Assembly: GCA_031275405.1 (NCBI GenBank)
Contig: JAISOV010000017.1
Location: 1-64,000 of the forward strand
Source of the DNA: Clostridium sp.
Lineage (GTDB): Bacteria; Bacillota; Clostridia; Lachnospirales; Lachnospiraceae
Direction: 5' to 3'
DNA length: 64,000 bases
Numbering within the stretch: position 1 is the first letter of the stretch; every line of letters begins with the position of its first letter. This document shows, piece after piece, positions 1 through 9,052 of this stretch. The notes beneath the pieces were generated by a model, which had not been told where the DNA came from, did no database searches, and worked only from the letters and a program-made list of their open reading frames with translations. A program made the position numbers and the translations under genes.

Positions 1-1
1 T

Positions 2-253
2 AAAGACCTGTCCGTTTATCAGGCGTGCCGTTCCCTGTATCTCGGAGAGGCGCAGGCCTATGCCGCGGAGTGGGAAGAGCGGCTGTCCGTCTTGAATGAC
101 CCAGAGATACAGGACGTTTCTTTCAAGGCATTCGAGAACAGAACTTATCTGCTGCCTTTCACGGATCTCAAGGATGATCCCCAGCATCGTTGGGTCAACG
201 CGCCGATGGCAAAGTATTACGGGAAGCGTTCGATTTCATTGATTCCGGAGTAA
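2..253 (+). CDS. C-terminal part of a DUF6056-like membrane glycosyltransferase (cut by window edge)
   Basis: The window opens inside a gene in frame 2; 83 residues remain before the stop. The end of this protein nearly matches the end of the complete gene at 1086-2756: it shares VYQACRSLYLGEAQAYA, WEER, the NAPMA.YYGKRSIS segment and the terminal LIPE. The DNA at about 8-80 is almost identical to about 2510-2583. This makes it the tail of a tandem paralogue rather than an unrelated protein. The function is inferred only from the paralogue: a multi-spanning membrane protein probably involved in surface polysaccharide assembly. The first part lies outside the window. Confidence 0.8.
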   Translation, partial: KDLSVYQACRSLYLGEAQAYAAEWEERLSVLNDPEIQDVSFKAFENRTYLLPFTDLKDDPQHRWVNAPMAKYYGKRSISLIPE

Positions 254-541
254 AGAGCCTGGACGAGCATTCCTTCCGCTTCCCATACGCAAAGGGCGAA
301 GCGCCGGGTATCGGGGGAGCCTTCCTAGCCGCGAAGCAGTCTGCGTTCATGGGCAGGCGGCGCAGCGGAATGCGAACGTCCGCTTTCCCCTGATGTCCAA
401 AAAGACGGAAAAAAGGATGTAAATATGACAGATAAGGAGAATGCCTTCCGGAAATAATGATAGTGATTAGCAACTTACATGTTGCGCAGGTCCCTGGCAT
501 CCGAATGGTGCAAAATATTTTTCAGAACGGCACCGGAACAA
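254..541. other. Intergenic stretch, no convincing gene
   Basis: No open frame here has both a plausible ribosome site and protein-like composition. A tiny frame starting ATGACAGATAAGG at 425 ends after ten codons and looks like a broken gene start. The first few bases after the stop (AGAGCCTG) repeat those after the paralogue at 2757. Confidence 0.5.
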
Positions 542-570
542 TTGGTTTTTTCACACCGATATGTTATACT
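542..570 (+). promoter_or_regulatory. Promoter in front of the broken toxin-antitoxin pair
   Basis: TTGGTT at 542-547 and TATACT at 565-570 are separated by exactly 17 bases, a good match to the housekeeping consensus. It lies 28 bases upstream of the antitoxin start, which fits. Confidence 0.6.
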
Positions 571-597
571 GATCCTATTCAAAAAGGAAAGGTGGAA

Positions 598-843
598 ATG
601 ATGATGCAGATCGCATGATCGGATCTGAAAGTCAACGTCGGAAAATATGTTGACCTTGCGGAAGTCGAAGACGTGATTATCACGAAGTACGGAAAACCGA
701 CCGCCAAAATCGTGCGGTTCGACCGTGTGCCGTGGTATATGCGGAAAGTGCCGGAAAAAGTCACCGACATCGAGCAGCTGTTCGGGACGCTTCCGAGCGA
801 CATTGACCTTGACGACGTAAAGACAGAGAGGCTGACGAAATAG
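598..843 (+). pseudogene. Phd/YefM-type antitoxin, interrupted by an in-frame TGA
   Basis: From the ATG at 598 the frame reads MMMQIA, then TGA at 616-618, then continues to 843 as a coherent small protein with SDLKVNVGKYVDLAE, ITKYGKPTAKIV and LFGTLPSD. These are hallmarks of Phd/YefM antitoxins, which fold as small DNA-binding dimers and neutralise PIN or RelE toxins. One base change (for example GTG to TGA by a local shift) would restore the frame. The downstream PIN gene is also truncated, so the pair is probably dead. Reinitiation after the stop is possible but there is no obvious start codon. Confidence 0.7.
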
Positions 844-968
844 CGGTACTTCTTGACACCAACATCATAATGGACGCATTGCAGGAGCGCCAGCCGTTCG
901 ATGCCGCAGCAAAGGAAATTCTGCGGAGAGGGCAGAGGGGTTCGGTCAGTCCTCAGTTCCGAAGATAA
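837..968 (+). pseudogene. Truncated PIN-domain toxin (VapC-like)
   Basis: Overlapping the end of the antitoxin in another frame is VLLDTNIIMDALQERQPF followed by DAAAKEILRRG, the N-terminal strand and first acidic residue (LLDTN) of PIN-domain RNases. PIN toxins are usually about 130-140 residues, but this frame stops after about 40 codons at 966-968, losing the remaining acidic residues of the active site. No good start codon is visible. It is a remnant that should be inactive. Confidence 0.65.
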
Positions 969-1085
969 CCCCGGGCGATCTGTTGAGAAAGTTATAAAAG
1001 CAAAAAATTCATTTGGCTAAGGGTACAGGAAGCAATGCGGCGAAACGGCTAGGAAACCGGAAGAACACGTAAAGGAGAAGCGGCC

Positions 1086-2756
1086 ATGTACAGGAAGAGA
1101 AGGTTGAAGGAATCGCATTCTTTCAACCGGAGTTTTGTGCTACGCACAAAGTCTCCAGACTTTGGAAAGGAGCATAGTATTAAGAATGAAGACCCTAACC
1201 AACACCTTGCTTCGTTGCCGGCCTGGGGGAAGGGCTGCGGCGTCCTGGCGGCGCTCTGCGCGGCGGGGCTGGCGGGGATCTGTATCCCGCTGCTCGTCAT
1301 TGCCTGTTATAATTTCCCAAGCGCGGATGATTTTTCCTATAGCGTAGGCGTCAGGCACATGATCCTGTCGGGAGGGTCTGTCTGGAGTATCCTGTGCGCG
1401 GCTGCGCGGGAAGCCGCGGATACCTGGCATACCTGGCAGGGGAGCTATTCCGCCGCCGCCCTGATGGCCTTACAGCCCGGCGTCTGGGGGGAATCTTTCT
1501 ATGCGCTCGGGACATGGAGCCTGCTCGGGAGCCTGCTGGCTTCGCAAGGGTATCTTCTGCATTTTTTCCTGTGTAGGCTAGGCGGACTGAGGAAGCGGTT
1601 CTGCTGTATCGTCTGGGCGCTCGTCAGCGGACTCCAGATCCTCTTCGTGCCGTACCCGAACCAAGCGTTCTACTGGTTCAACGGCTCCGTCTATTATACC
1701 TTTTTCTATTCGCTGTCGCTGGTCTGGCTGACGGTCGGGCTGAAGCTTCTGATCGTGGAGGACTCCCAGGATCGGAGGAAACGGTATAGGCGCGTTTTTT
1801 CTTATGTCCTGACGGGATTCCTTCTGGGCGGAGGGAACCTGGCGACCGGCCTGGGAGCCGCCTTAGGCGGGGCGGGCCTCCTGCTTGCCGCCCTGGTTTT
1901 CCGGAGGAGCCGGGTACGGTATCTGCTGCCGGGGATCCTGGCACACTGGGTCGGCTTCGGGTTCAACGTCGTCGCTCCGGGGAACCAGGTTCGTTTCTCT
2001 GTGGACTACTCTGCGGAGTGGTCTTTGAGAAACGACTACCAGCGGTCTTTCCTAAAAACCGTGCTGCTTTCGCTGGAACATGCCGCTCTGAATATCGTCA
2101 GCTGGACGGACTGGAAGGTCGTCCTGATCCTGCTGCTGATCGCGCCGCTTCTCTGGGCAGGGTGCAGACGGATCAGATGGGATTTCCGCTTCCCGCTCCT
2201 GTTTGGTCTGCTGCTGTTCGGGATCTATGCTTCCCAGCTGGCCCCCAGTGCCTATGTGGACGGTTCCTACGGCCCGCCTAGGATGGGCGACATCATCTGG
2301 GACGGCTACTGTCTTCTGCTGGTCGCGACAGAGGCCTATTTTTTTGGCTGGCTGCAGCGGCATTTCTTAAAGCTACAGGAGAAGCTGAAAAACAAGATTC
2401 CCCTTTTCGTGAAAAACGGGTATCTGCCGTATTTTGCGGTTCTCTGTGTGCTCTATCTGCTTCTGACCGTCAAAGGAGAGGGCTATATCTATCAGCAGGC
2501 TTATAAAGATATGTCCGTTTATCAGGCGTGCCGTTCCCTGTATCTCGGAGAGGCGCAGGCCTATGCCGCGGAGTGGGAAGAGAGGCTGGCTGTCTTGAAC
2601 GATCCGGACATGGAGGAGGTTTCTTTCAAAGCATTTCAGAACAGGCCCATTCTGCTGGTCTACATAGACATCCAAGAGGACAGCCGGCATTCCTGGATCA
2701 ACGCGCCGATGGCAGAGTATTATGGGAAGCGTTCGATTTCGCTGATTCCGGAATAA
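1086..2756 (+). CDS. DUF6056 family multi-spanning membrane protein, probable glycosyltransferase
   Basis: This 556-residue protein has about a dozen hydrophobic segments from residue 50 onward and the motif NFPSADDFSYS after the first membrane span. That acidic motif at the first outer loop is typical of DUF6056 proteins, which resemble GT-C glycosyltransferases using lipid-linked sugars. Further landmarks are WHTWQGSY and QAFYWFNGSVYYTF. The C-terminal soluble tail repeats that of the gene cut off at the window start, so the two are tandem paralogues. The chosen start has a GGAGAAGCGG ribosome site, but the first 40 codons are hydrophilic and contain several inverted repeats, so the true start could be later. 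The substrate cannot be read from sequence. Confidence 0.75.
   Translation: MYRKRRLKESHSFNRSFVLRTKSPDFGKEHSIKNEDPNQHLASLPAWGKGCGVLAALCAAGLAGICIPLLVIACYNFPSADDFSYSVGVRHMILSGGSVWSILCAAAREAADTWHTWQGSYSAAALMALQPGVWGESFYALGTWSLLGSLLASQGYLLHFFLCRLGGLRKRFCCIVWALVSGLQILFVPYPNQAFYWFNGSVYYTFFYSLSLVWLTVGLKLLIVEDSQDRRKRYRRVFSYVLTGFLLGGGNLATGLGAALGGAGLLLAALVFRRSRVRYLLPGILAHWVGFGFNVVAPGNQVRFSVDYSAEWSLRNDYQRSFLKTVLLSLEHAALNIVSWTDWKVVLILLLIAPLLWAGCRRIRWDFRFPLLFGLLLFGIYASQLAPSAYVDGSYGPPRMGDIIWDGYCLLLVATEAYFFGWLQRHFLKLQEKLKNKIPLFVKNGYLPYFAVLCVLYLLLTVKGEGYIYQQAYKDMSVYQACRSLYLGEAQAYAAEWEERLAVLNDPDMEEVSFKAFQNRPILLVYIDIQEDSRHSWINAPMAEYYGKRSISLIPE
1102..1150 (+). other. Cluster of short inverted repeats over the start of the DUF6056 gene
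   Basis: GGTTGAA (1102-1108) pairs with TTCAACC (1122-1128), with GAAT/ATTC inside. TTTGTG (1134-1139) pairs with CGCACAAA (1143-1150). Further short dyads follow. Hairpins in the first 70 bases of a reading frame could control translation or mean that this part is really untranslated leader. Confidence 0.35.
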
Positions 2757-2822
2757 AGAGCCTGTCGGGGAGAATTTCCGGCGAAGCGGATTCATGGGTG
2801 ACGATACCTGGAAAGAGGAAGT

Positions 2823-4029
2823 ATGCAGAGGAATGCAGATATGCCAAATCAAAACAAAGATTTCTGGGGTACCATGATAGCCGCCAGAAAAGGGCGGTCC
2901 ATGAGGAGGATAGATCTGTTCTGTCTCGCGGCGCTGACAGCGGCGGCGGTGGCTCTCCGGCTTGCCCTGTTTTATTTTCAAAGCATGGATTGGCTGAACT
3001 ACTTAAGCCCTTGGGTCGAATTTATACGAGCCGGGGGGGTGGAAGGCTCTTGCCGACTATACGCAGGTCGGTAATTATTCCCCGGCTTATATGTATCTCC
3101 TTGCCCTGATCTCCTATCTGCCGATGAACAGCCTTTATGCGATCAAGGCGGTGTCCTGCCTGTTTGATTTCGCCATGGCGGTTCTGGTGTTCCGATGGGT
3201 CTATGAGGAAACGGCGGACAGGGAGAAGGCGGTACTTGGCTACGCGCTGATCCTGTTTGCGCCGACCGTCTGGCTGAACTCTTCTTTCTGGGCGCAATGT
3301 GACGCCGGCTATGCATACTTTCTGCTGCTTGCCGTATATTGGCTCATCCGCCGGAAACAGGCGCTGGGAATGGTATTTGTGGGTCTTGCTTTCTGTCTGA
3401 AGCTGCAGACGGTGTTCCTGGCGCCGTTTCTGTTCTGGCTGTGGCTGGAACGGAAGCTCCGGTTCCGCTTTTTTTTAATCATCCCTCTGGCGTATCTGTT
3501 TTCCGCCGTTCCGGCCATACTGATGGGAGCCTCCCCGTCGGCGCTGCTGACGGTTTATTTCGAGCAGACCAAGAGTTATCTCGCATTATCCTTGGAAGCC
3601 GCGAATGCCGCCTCGTTGATTGCCGGCTATTACAGCGACAGAATGTCGCTTGCGTTTATTGTGCTGACAGCGGTGGTCTTAGGGATGTCTGTGTATGTCC
3701 TGTACCTGCGCGGGAAAATTTTTTCCACGGCGCTCTTTGTTTCCGTGGCGTACTATTTCCTGCTGTGTGCGCCGCTGTTCCTGCCTAGAATGCATGAGCG
3801 GTATTTTTATCCGGCGGACGTCTTCGGGTTGCTGTATGTGTTCTTCCGCCCGAAAAAGTGGTATATCCCGGCCATTTCCGTGAGCGTGTCGCTGCTTTCT
3901 TATCTGCCTTTTCTGTTCGGTGTGCGGGTGGTTTCTCAGGCGCACCTTGGAATGCTGAATATCGGCGCCTTCCTGCTGCTGGTGCTGGATATTCGGGAAC
4001 AGATCTGCGGTGCGGCGAAGCGGGTGTGA
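2823..4029 (+). pseudogene. GT-C-like membrane glycosyltransferase split by a frameshift at a 7-G run
   Basis: Two abutting frames together make one protein. The first (2823-3074) encodes the cytoplasmic N-terminus and first span (FCLAALTAAAVALRLALFYF, then MDWLNYLSPWVEFI), the second (from about 3040, open to 4029) the other spans. With six instead of seven G at 3033-3039 the join reads RAGGWKALADYTQVG then NYSPAYMYLLALIS, a normal aromatic-rich first outer loop of mannosyltransferase-like GT-C proteins. The rest has about eight hydrophobic helices, including the motifs FWAQCDAGYAYF and MHERYFYPAD typical of these enzymes. It would use a polyprenyl-phosphate sugar outside the membrane. The extra G may be real, slippage-prone, or a sequencing error. 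Confidence 0.75.
3033..3039 (+). repeat. Seven-G tract that breaks the glycosyltransferase frame
   Basis: The run lies between GCC and TGG. Six G keep the long frame, seven G cause an early stop at 3072-3074. Confidence 0.6.
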
Positions 4030-4107
4030 AAAAAGAAGTTCCGGTTGACAGACTGATGAGGGTCTGTTATTTTGAAGTGAGAAAGAGTTCCGGAAAGGGT
4101 TTTGCTT

Positions 4108-5856
4108 ATGCGAAAAACTGCGGGTAAACTGAAGTCGGCACTGCGGCGTTACTGGAAAAGGCTGATATACATAGGCTGTTTTTTTATGTTCTGCGTGATC
4201 GACCAGCGTACGAAGACTTGCAGCGGTCTGGACGGACTGCGGGAAATGTTCCGGAACCTGGCGGGAACCGCCGTGGCGGTGCTGACTTTGGTACGGTTTC
4301 GGCGGCAGGATTTCCGGAGCCATCCGAGGCCTTACCGGATCTGGGGGCTGCTGTGGCTGGCCGGCGCGGCGGCGGCTTTGGTATGGGGGATAGGAAACCG
4401 GCCGTTTTTGAACGAGTGGGCGGTTACGGTCTGCAATGTGGGGCTGTACGGCGTGATCCTGATCCGTACCGGGCTTGCGCTCTGGGGGGAGCGCCGCGCA
4501 GGGGAACGGCTCCGGGCTGTTTTGGCGCGGAAGCCGGGCGCGGGAACTCTCTTCCGCCAAAAGCCCTCTTCGGTGGAACTGCGGAGGATCCTCTGGCTGT
4601 TCATGGTTCTGTGGATGGTTTTTTCCAGAAGCGATTCTCTGTGGCCTTTCTGCTATCTGCTGATGTTCGGCTGTTTTTATCTGACGGACAATACCAGAGA
4701 GGACAGAGAGCAGTTCATCCATGGCATGTGCGAGGGAATCCTGCTGGCTTTTTTTGCGTTCTGGGCATTCTGCCTGGTGTTCCGCCCATATGATATAGCA
4801 AGGTATTGCGGCGTATATAATAATCCGAATGGCAATTCGCTTTTTTACGTCATGGCGTTGGCGGCGGCCTTATGCAAGCTGTATTTCGTGATCCGAAAAG
4901 GGTATGCCAGGTGGATCCGGCTTTCCTGCTACCTGCTGACGGGCCTTGTCCTGGCGTTTCTTCTGCTGGCGCTCGGAAGGGCCGGCTGGCTGGCCGCCTT
5001 GGTCATGGTGCCGGCGACGCTCGCGCTTCTGAATCAGGCGCTGGAAGAAAGGAAGTTCTGGAAGAGGGGGGCGGCGCTCCTGCTGAGTGTGTGCCTGGTC
5101 TTTCCGGTCTGCTTTCTTACGATCAGATATGTGCCGCCGTTTTTCCATCATCCGGTGTGGTTCTGGGGGGAGTGGGGCGAATGGCGGGTTCACTCGTGGG
5201 ATCCGTGGGATTCGGAAAAATTCATAGACTGGAAGGAGTATCTGGACACGCTGGGCGGAAGGATCATAGTAAGCATAGACAGTCTGTTCCGACGCTCTCC
5301 TTTTCTGATGGAGACATGGGCCGGCAGCTGGAATGACGGAAAACCGACGGATGTTCTTCTTCCAAGTGACATAAAAATCGACGACTATCTGGTCCGGAAG
5401 ACCATCTATGCCGAATATCTGAAACGCCTGAACTGGGGCGGACAGAAACAGTCGGGGTTCTGGCTGACGGAATCTTTTTATGTCTATCATGCCCATGATC
5501 TTTATCTGCAGTTTGGAACGGACTTTGGCATTCCGGTGCTGCTGCTGCTTCCGGTGCTGTGCTTCTGGAGCGTTGCCGCCTGTATCAAAAGGCTGGTTCA
5601 AAAAGACGGGGAGTGGCTGCAGGATTTCATGTGCCTGTGTGTCGTGGCGGGGATCAGCGTGTTCGGCATTTTTGAATACTGCTGGGGTTCCGCCTCGCTG
5701 AGCATGATGCTGCTTTTCCTGAACTGGCGGACGGTGCTGACGGAGCCGGAAAGCATTGCGGAAAAAGATCCAGGGAAACTGTGCGCGGGAAGTGGTACGG
5801 GGGAATTGTGCGTGGGAAGTGATACGGGGACACCACGTGCGGGAAGGGAAAGGTGA
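4108..5856 (+). CDS. O-antigen ligase/polymerase-like membrane protein
   Basis: The protein has about 582 residues and 10-12 hydrophobic helices, with a large hydrophilic outer loop between about residues 345 and 470. That loop is flanked by the segment YCGVYNNPNGNSLFYVMALAA and, later, YHAHDLYLQFGTDFGIP. The second segment is the usual ligase/polymerase signature (His and Asp near a helix after the large loop). Such proteins join or polymerise lipid-linked glycans outside the membrane. ATG 4108 is chosen over TTG 4102 because GGAAAGGGT at 4092 is correctly spaced only for the ATG. The C-terminal tail holds a short imperfect repeat (CAGSGTGEL / CVGSDTGTP). It overlaps the next gene by a few bases. 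Confidence 0.65.
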   Translation: MRKTAGKLKSALRRYWKRLIYIGCFFMFCVIDQRTKTCSGLDGLREMFRNLAGTAVAVLTLVRFRRQDFRSHPRPYRIWGLLWLAGAAAALVWGIGNRPFLNEWAVTVCNVGLYGVILIRTGLALWGERRAGERLRAVLARKPGAGTLFRQKPSSVELRRILWLFMVLWMVFSRSDSLWPFCYLLMFGCFYLTDNTREDREQFIHGMCEGILLAFFAFWAFCLVFRPYDIARYCGVYNNPNGNSLFYVMALAAALCKLYFVIRKGYARWIRLSCYLLTGLVLAFLLLALGRAGWLAALVMVPATLALLNQALEERKFWKRGAALLLSVCLVFPVCFLTIRYVPPFFHHPVWFWGEWGEWRVHSWDPWDSEKFIDWKEYLDTLGGRIIVSIDSLFRRSPFLMETWAGSWNDGKPTDVLLPSDIKIDDYLVRKTIYAEYLKRLNWGGQKQSGFWLTESFYVYHAHDLYLQFGTDFGIPVLLLLPVLCFWSVAACIKRLVQKDGEWLQDFMCLCVVAGISVFGIFEYCWGSASLSMMLLFLNWRTVLTEPESIAEKDPGKLCAGSGTGELCVGSDTGTPRAGRER

Positions 5857-7196
5857 GCCATGCTATGCGGAGAAACAGAAGTTTGCTATCGAAATCTTGG
5901 ACAAGACTGGACGTCCTTTTTTTCCTGTTTTTCTTCCTAAGCGTCAATGTCCTGCTGTTCCTTCTTTTCCATCAGCAGGCGGTCGGTTCCGCGGTCGTCG
6001 GCGGGCCGTATCCTTCCGATATGAAAGCGTATCTGTTGGAAATGCAGGGGATGGAGAGCGGCTACCGGTTTCCGTACCCCGTTTTTTTTCAGATCACGGC
6101 TTTTTTCCATCTGTTCCTGAACCCGGAACTGGCGATCACCTGTTCCACTTTGCTGCTGAACGCGGCAAGCATGGTTCTGCTGAAACTGGCTCTGGAGCAT
6201 TTTTCCGGGGAAGCGTTTCGGAAAATATTGGGAAACTATGGGTTTCTGGCCGGCCCGTTCCTGAGCCTTGCCGCGTTTTCGCTGCTGTGGGTATCTATGG
6301 TATATCCGCCGCCGGGACATTATCTTCCGGGGATCGAGAACCTGTATTTAGGCGTGTTTACACCGAATCCCTTCCACAACGCCACATATCTGGCGACCCG
6401 TCCGTTTGCGATCATTGCCTTCTTCTGGTACGCAAAGCTGATGCCGGTTTATGAGAAAGGCTGCGGTCGGGTGCCGACGAGGGATTATGTGGTCTTCGGC
6501 CTGTCGCTGCTGCTGACCACGATGACCAAGCCGAGTTTTACGCTGGCGTTGGTAGGAGCCGCAGGGGTGCTGATGGGATACCGCCTGATCCGTTCCGGGC
6601 TGCGTAACCTTATCCCGACCTTACAGCTGACTGCGTGTTTCCTGCCCACTTTTGCCCATCTGCTGTACCAGTATCAGGGAGTTTTCGTGCCGCAGGGCGG
6701 CGAAGAGGGGGGGATCGGCTTTGGCCTTGCGACCGCGTGGAAACTGTACTGCGGCAATATCCCTCTGGCGGTAGGGCTGGCGATGGGTTTCCCTCTTCTG
6801 GTATTGTTTTTGAACTTCCGGGAATTAAAGACAGATATGGTTTACCGGCTTTCCTGGCAGGTTTACGCCATGAGCCTTGCCATGCTGCTGTTTTGCTACG
6901 AAAAAGGCTTTCGTTTGGACGACCTGAATTTTTCATGGGGGTATATGCACGGGATCTTCTTTGCCTTTCTGGGGGCGCTGCTGGTGCTGCTCCGGGAAAC
7001 GGCGGACTGTATCCGGCTGGCGGGGGGAAAGGAAGGGCCTGTGTCTGGGGAGAGGACGGGGCTTCCGGGCAGAAAGGAAGCTTCCTGGAAAATCAAGGTT
7101 TCCCGGCTGGTTTTACAGTGGCTGGCGTATGGCTGGCATCTGGCGTGCGGGCTTGCTTATTTTTTCAGGATCTTCCAAGGGTCAGTTTATCGTTAA
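5853..7196 (+). CDS. Multi-spanning membrane protein, probable GT-C-like glycosyltransferase
   Basis: A protein of 443-447 residues with a run of hydrophobic helices beginning at about residue 20. The first external loop holds PYPSDMKAYLLEMQGM, an acidic motif placed like the DD/DE site of GT-C enzymes, and a later loop has YPPPGHYLPGIENLYLG. The GTG at 5853 overlaps the upstream stop; ATG 5865 (MRRNRSLL) is an alternative start. Its position in a run of similar genes suggests that it adds a sugar or other group to a surface glycan. I do not recognise a specific family. Confidence 0.6.
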   Translation: MSHAMRRNRSLLSKSWTRLDVLFFLFFFLSVNVLLFLLFHQQAVGSAVVGGPYPSDMKAYLLEMQGMESGYRFPYPVFFQITAFFHLFLNPELAITCSTLLLNAASMVLLKLALEHFSGEAFRKILGNYGFLAGPFLSLAAFSLLWVSMVYPPPGHYLPGIENLYLGVFTPNPFHNATYLATRPFAIIAFFWYAKLMPVYEKGCGRVPTRDYVVFGLSLLLTTMTKPSFTLALVGAAGVLMGYRLIRSGLRNLIPTLQLTACFLPTFAHLLYQYQGVFVPQGGEEGGIGFGLATAWKLYCGNIPLAVGLAMGFPLLVLFLNFRELKTDMVYRLSWQVYAMSLAMLLFCYEKGFRLDDLNFSWGYMHGIFFAFLGALLVLLRETADCIRLAGGKEGPVSGERTGLPGRKEASWKIKVSRLVLQWLAYGWHLACGLAYFFRIFQGSVYR

Positions 7197-7272
7197 AGCA
7201 GGACAATACAAAAATGGCGGCGATGGCGCCGCTGACAGGATCTCGGGATCGAGCCTGGGAAGACTTTTGGAA

Positions 7273-7292
7273 GGCGGCGCGATCGCGCCGCC
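7273..7292. other. 20-bp perfect GC palindrome between convergent genes
   Basis: GGCGGCGC-GATC-GCGCCGCC is self-complementary and lies between the ends of converging genes. It has no T-run, so it is not a classical terminator, but it could block read-through or simply be a repeat. Confidence 0.45.
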
Positions 7293-7309
7293 GCATGGAC
7301 AGGCAGTGC

Positions 7310-8776
7310 CTACCTGGGGAAAACGGCTTTCAGCTTCTCGACAATCTGTGTGCCGAGCAGGAAGCGTCCGGCTTCGTTCAAATGGCAGCCGTCTGCGAGC
7401 AGCTGCGCCTGATTTTTCTCCGAGATCCCTAAATCCACGTAATTATTCATGCAGTAGACCGACAGTTCCTCTGCCAAAGCAAGCTCCGCGCCGACGTAAT
7501 CAGCCAGGACGCCGCCGACTTCGCTTTTGGTTTCCGTGCCGGAAGAAAAATAAGTCGTATAGTTCGGGGTCATCAATACGATCCTGGCATGGGGATAGGC
7601 GGTCTGTAGTCTGGTAATGCCTAGCCGCAGCGCACCGATAAAGGTTCGTAGGTCATAGGGTTCTTTAGAAGATACCGCCGCGCCGTTGAAATAGTCGTTC
7701 AGCCCGAAATTGATGAAGAAACAGAGGTTCCCGGGGGATTTGCCCGCAAGTTCCAGGAAGCCGCTGTAGACGGGCTTGTCCTGGGGCAGGGCGGAGACGT
7801 CTCCGGTCGTCAGGCTGTCCACCAGCAGAGGAAAGGACAGGGAGCCGCCCTCTGCCTGGGCGGCCGACATGCCGCCGTAACCGCAGTTATAGACGGTCGC
7901 TCTGCACAGGCCGCCGACCACGCCGGGGATGGACAGGCTCCCGGTATAGTTGCCGATAATGCTGTCTCCCAGGAAGACGAGGGAAAGATCCGAATAATCC
8001 GGCAAGGGCGCGGCGTCTCTTTTCCGGCGGATCAAATCTTCCAGGCGGTTCAGCCGTTCCTCCAGATTGTCCGGGGTCAAGAGGTATCTGCCGTTGCCGC
8101 CGACAAGGGTGAGCAGAAGAATCTGCCTGGACACCTCCGGCTGACAGAGATCGTCTTTCTGATAGTTGCCGGGGTTGGCAATCAGCCACTCCTCGCTTCC
8201 GGGGGAAAAAACCGTCACGTTGGGCTGGGCAAAAAGCAGGGGAAGCAAGACACGGCAGGCGTCCAAGATCTTGTCTGTCTCGTCCGGAGGGAGGCCGCAC
8301 CAGCTTTCCAGAGAAGGGTAGGAAAGCAGGATCCGGAAGAAGGTATCCGGCCTTGCCGTGATAAACGGGATCAGATCTTCTTCCACTGTCTGCGTGATTT
8401 TCCGATGGTCGTAGCCGCAGGCCTTGCTGATGCGGAGAAGATCCAGCCCCAGAAAGACGTGTGACAGTTCGCGGGTATCGGGAACGCCGCTCTCAAAATA
8501 AAAACAGATCTTTTCCAGGTCTGGAAAACGGTAAGCCGCCTTGAGGGTAGGGAGGGCCAGATAATAGGAAAAATCTTCTTCCTGGAAAGATCCCGGAGAA
8601 ATCATGGAAAAGAAGACGGCGCTGTATTCTTCCGTCGCCAGACGTTTCAGGTCGGCCCGGCGCACGAGGGCGGGAAGCGGATCAAGCCACGCGAAGAGCA
8701 GGGTAAGGCCTAGGACGGAAACCGCTATGCCAAAAAGGAGATCAGGAAGTCTATGGGAAGCGTTGTTGCGGCGCAT
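7310..8776 (-). CDS. Membrane-anchored SGNH/GDSL hydrolase
   Basis: The 488-residue protein has one membrane segment near the N-terminus (LPDLLFGIAVSVLGLTLLFA) and a long extracytoplasmic region. The last 200 residues carry SGNH blocks: VFLGDSIIGNY (block I with the nucleophile Ser), CGYGGMSAAQ (block II Gly), INFGLNDYF (block III Asn) and LADGCHLNEAGR (block V Asp and His). Enzymes of this kind often remove or transfer acetyl groups on surface glycans. That fits its place inside the glycan locus, although it points the other way. The central 200 residues are unassigned. Confidence 0.85.
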   Translation of the reverse strand: MRRNNASHRLPDLLFGIAVSVLGLTLLFAWLDPLPALVRRADLKRLATEEYSAVFFSMISPGSFQEEDFSYYLALPTLKAAYRFPDLEKICFYFESGVPDTRELSHVFLGLDLLRISKACGYDHRKITQTVEEDLIPFITARPDTFFRILLSYPSLESWCGLPPDETDKILDACRVLLPLLFAQPNVTVFSPGSEEWLIANPGNYQKDDLCQPEVSRQILLLTLVGGNGRYLLTPDNLEERLNRLEDLIRRKRDAAPLPDYSDLSLVFLGDSIIGNYTGSLSIPGVVGGLCRATVYNCGYGGMSAAQAEGGSLSFPLLVDSLTTGDVSALPQDKPVYSGFLELAGKSPGNLCFFINFGLNDYFNGAAVSSKEPYDLRTFIGALRLGITRLQTAYPHARIVLMTPNYTTYFSSGTETKSEVGGVLADYVGAELALAEELSVYCMNNYVDLGISEKNQAQLLADGCHLNEAGRFLLGTQIVEKLKAVFPR

Positions 8777-8832
8777 AAAGGCGCTCCTTTCGCGAAAAGG
8801 CTTAGATCGCCGGCGCGTATGCGGTCTGTCAT

Positions 8833-8865
8833 GTTACCGCTCGGCAAGGACGGCTGAGCAGTAAC
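8833..8865 (+). repeat. Dispersed stem-loop, copy 1
   Basis: GTTAC, one base, CTCGGC, the loop AAGGACG (8846-8852), GCTGAG, then GTAAC. The outer GTTAC/GTAAC and the inner arms pair. It belongs to a family of six in this window with different arms and a constant 7-nt loop (others at 25299, 39042, 41156, 41217 and 49098). Confidence 0.65.
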
Positions 8866-8983
8866 ACGAGGCGCGCACACGATTCTCGTCATCTTATGCA
8901 GACTTTGTATAAAATGATCTCGCGGGATCTTCTTGCTAGTGAGTAACTATATCATACCGCGCAAAAAATATCTATAGCAAAAA

Positions 8984-9012
8984 TTGCATTTCTCTTTCCG
9001 ATATGCTATACT
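8984..9012 (+). promoter_or_regulatory. Promoter of pseB
   Basis: TTGCAT (8984-8989) and TATACT (9007-9012) have a 17-base spacer, with the TG of an extended -10 upstream. The start codon follows about 40 bases later, with GGAGG between. Confidence 0.7.
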
Positions 9013-9052
9013 TCTCAAATGGCGGCGCGGAAGCGTTCAGAACGGAGGAAAT

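Larger units (their letters stand above)
8777..9052. other. Divergent intergenic region with a stem-loop and the pseB promoter
   Basis: Between the divergent hydrolase and pseB genes lie one copy of the dispersed stem-loop (8833-8865) and a good promoter for pseB. No small gene was recognised. Confidence 0.6.

Noticed and set aside
3679-4722. Long minus-strand frame opposite two glycosyltransferase genes
   Set aside because: Low-complexity Gln/Arg/Pro composition without family motifs; it is the antisense shadow of GC-rich coding sequence.
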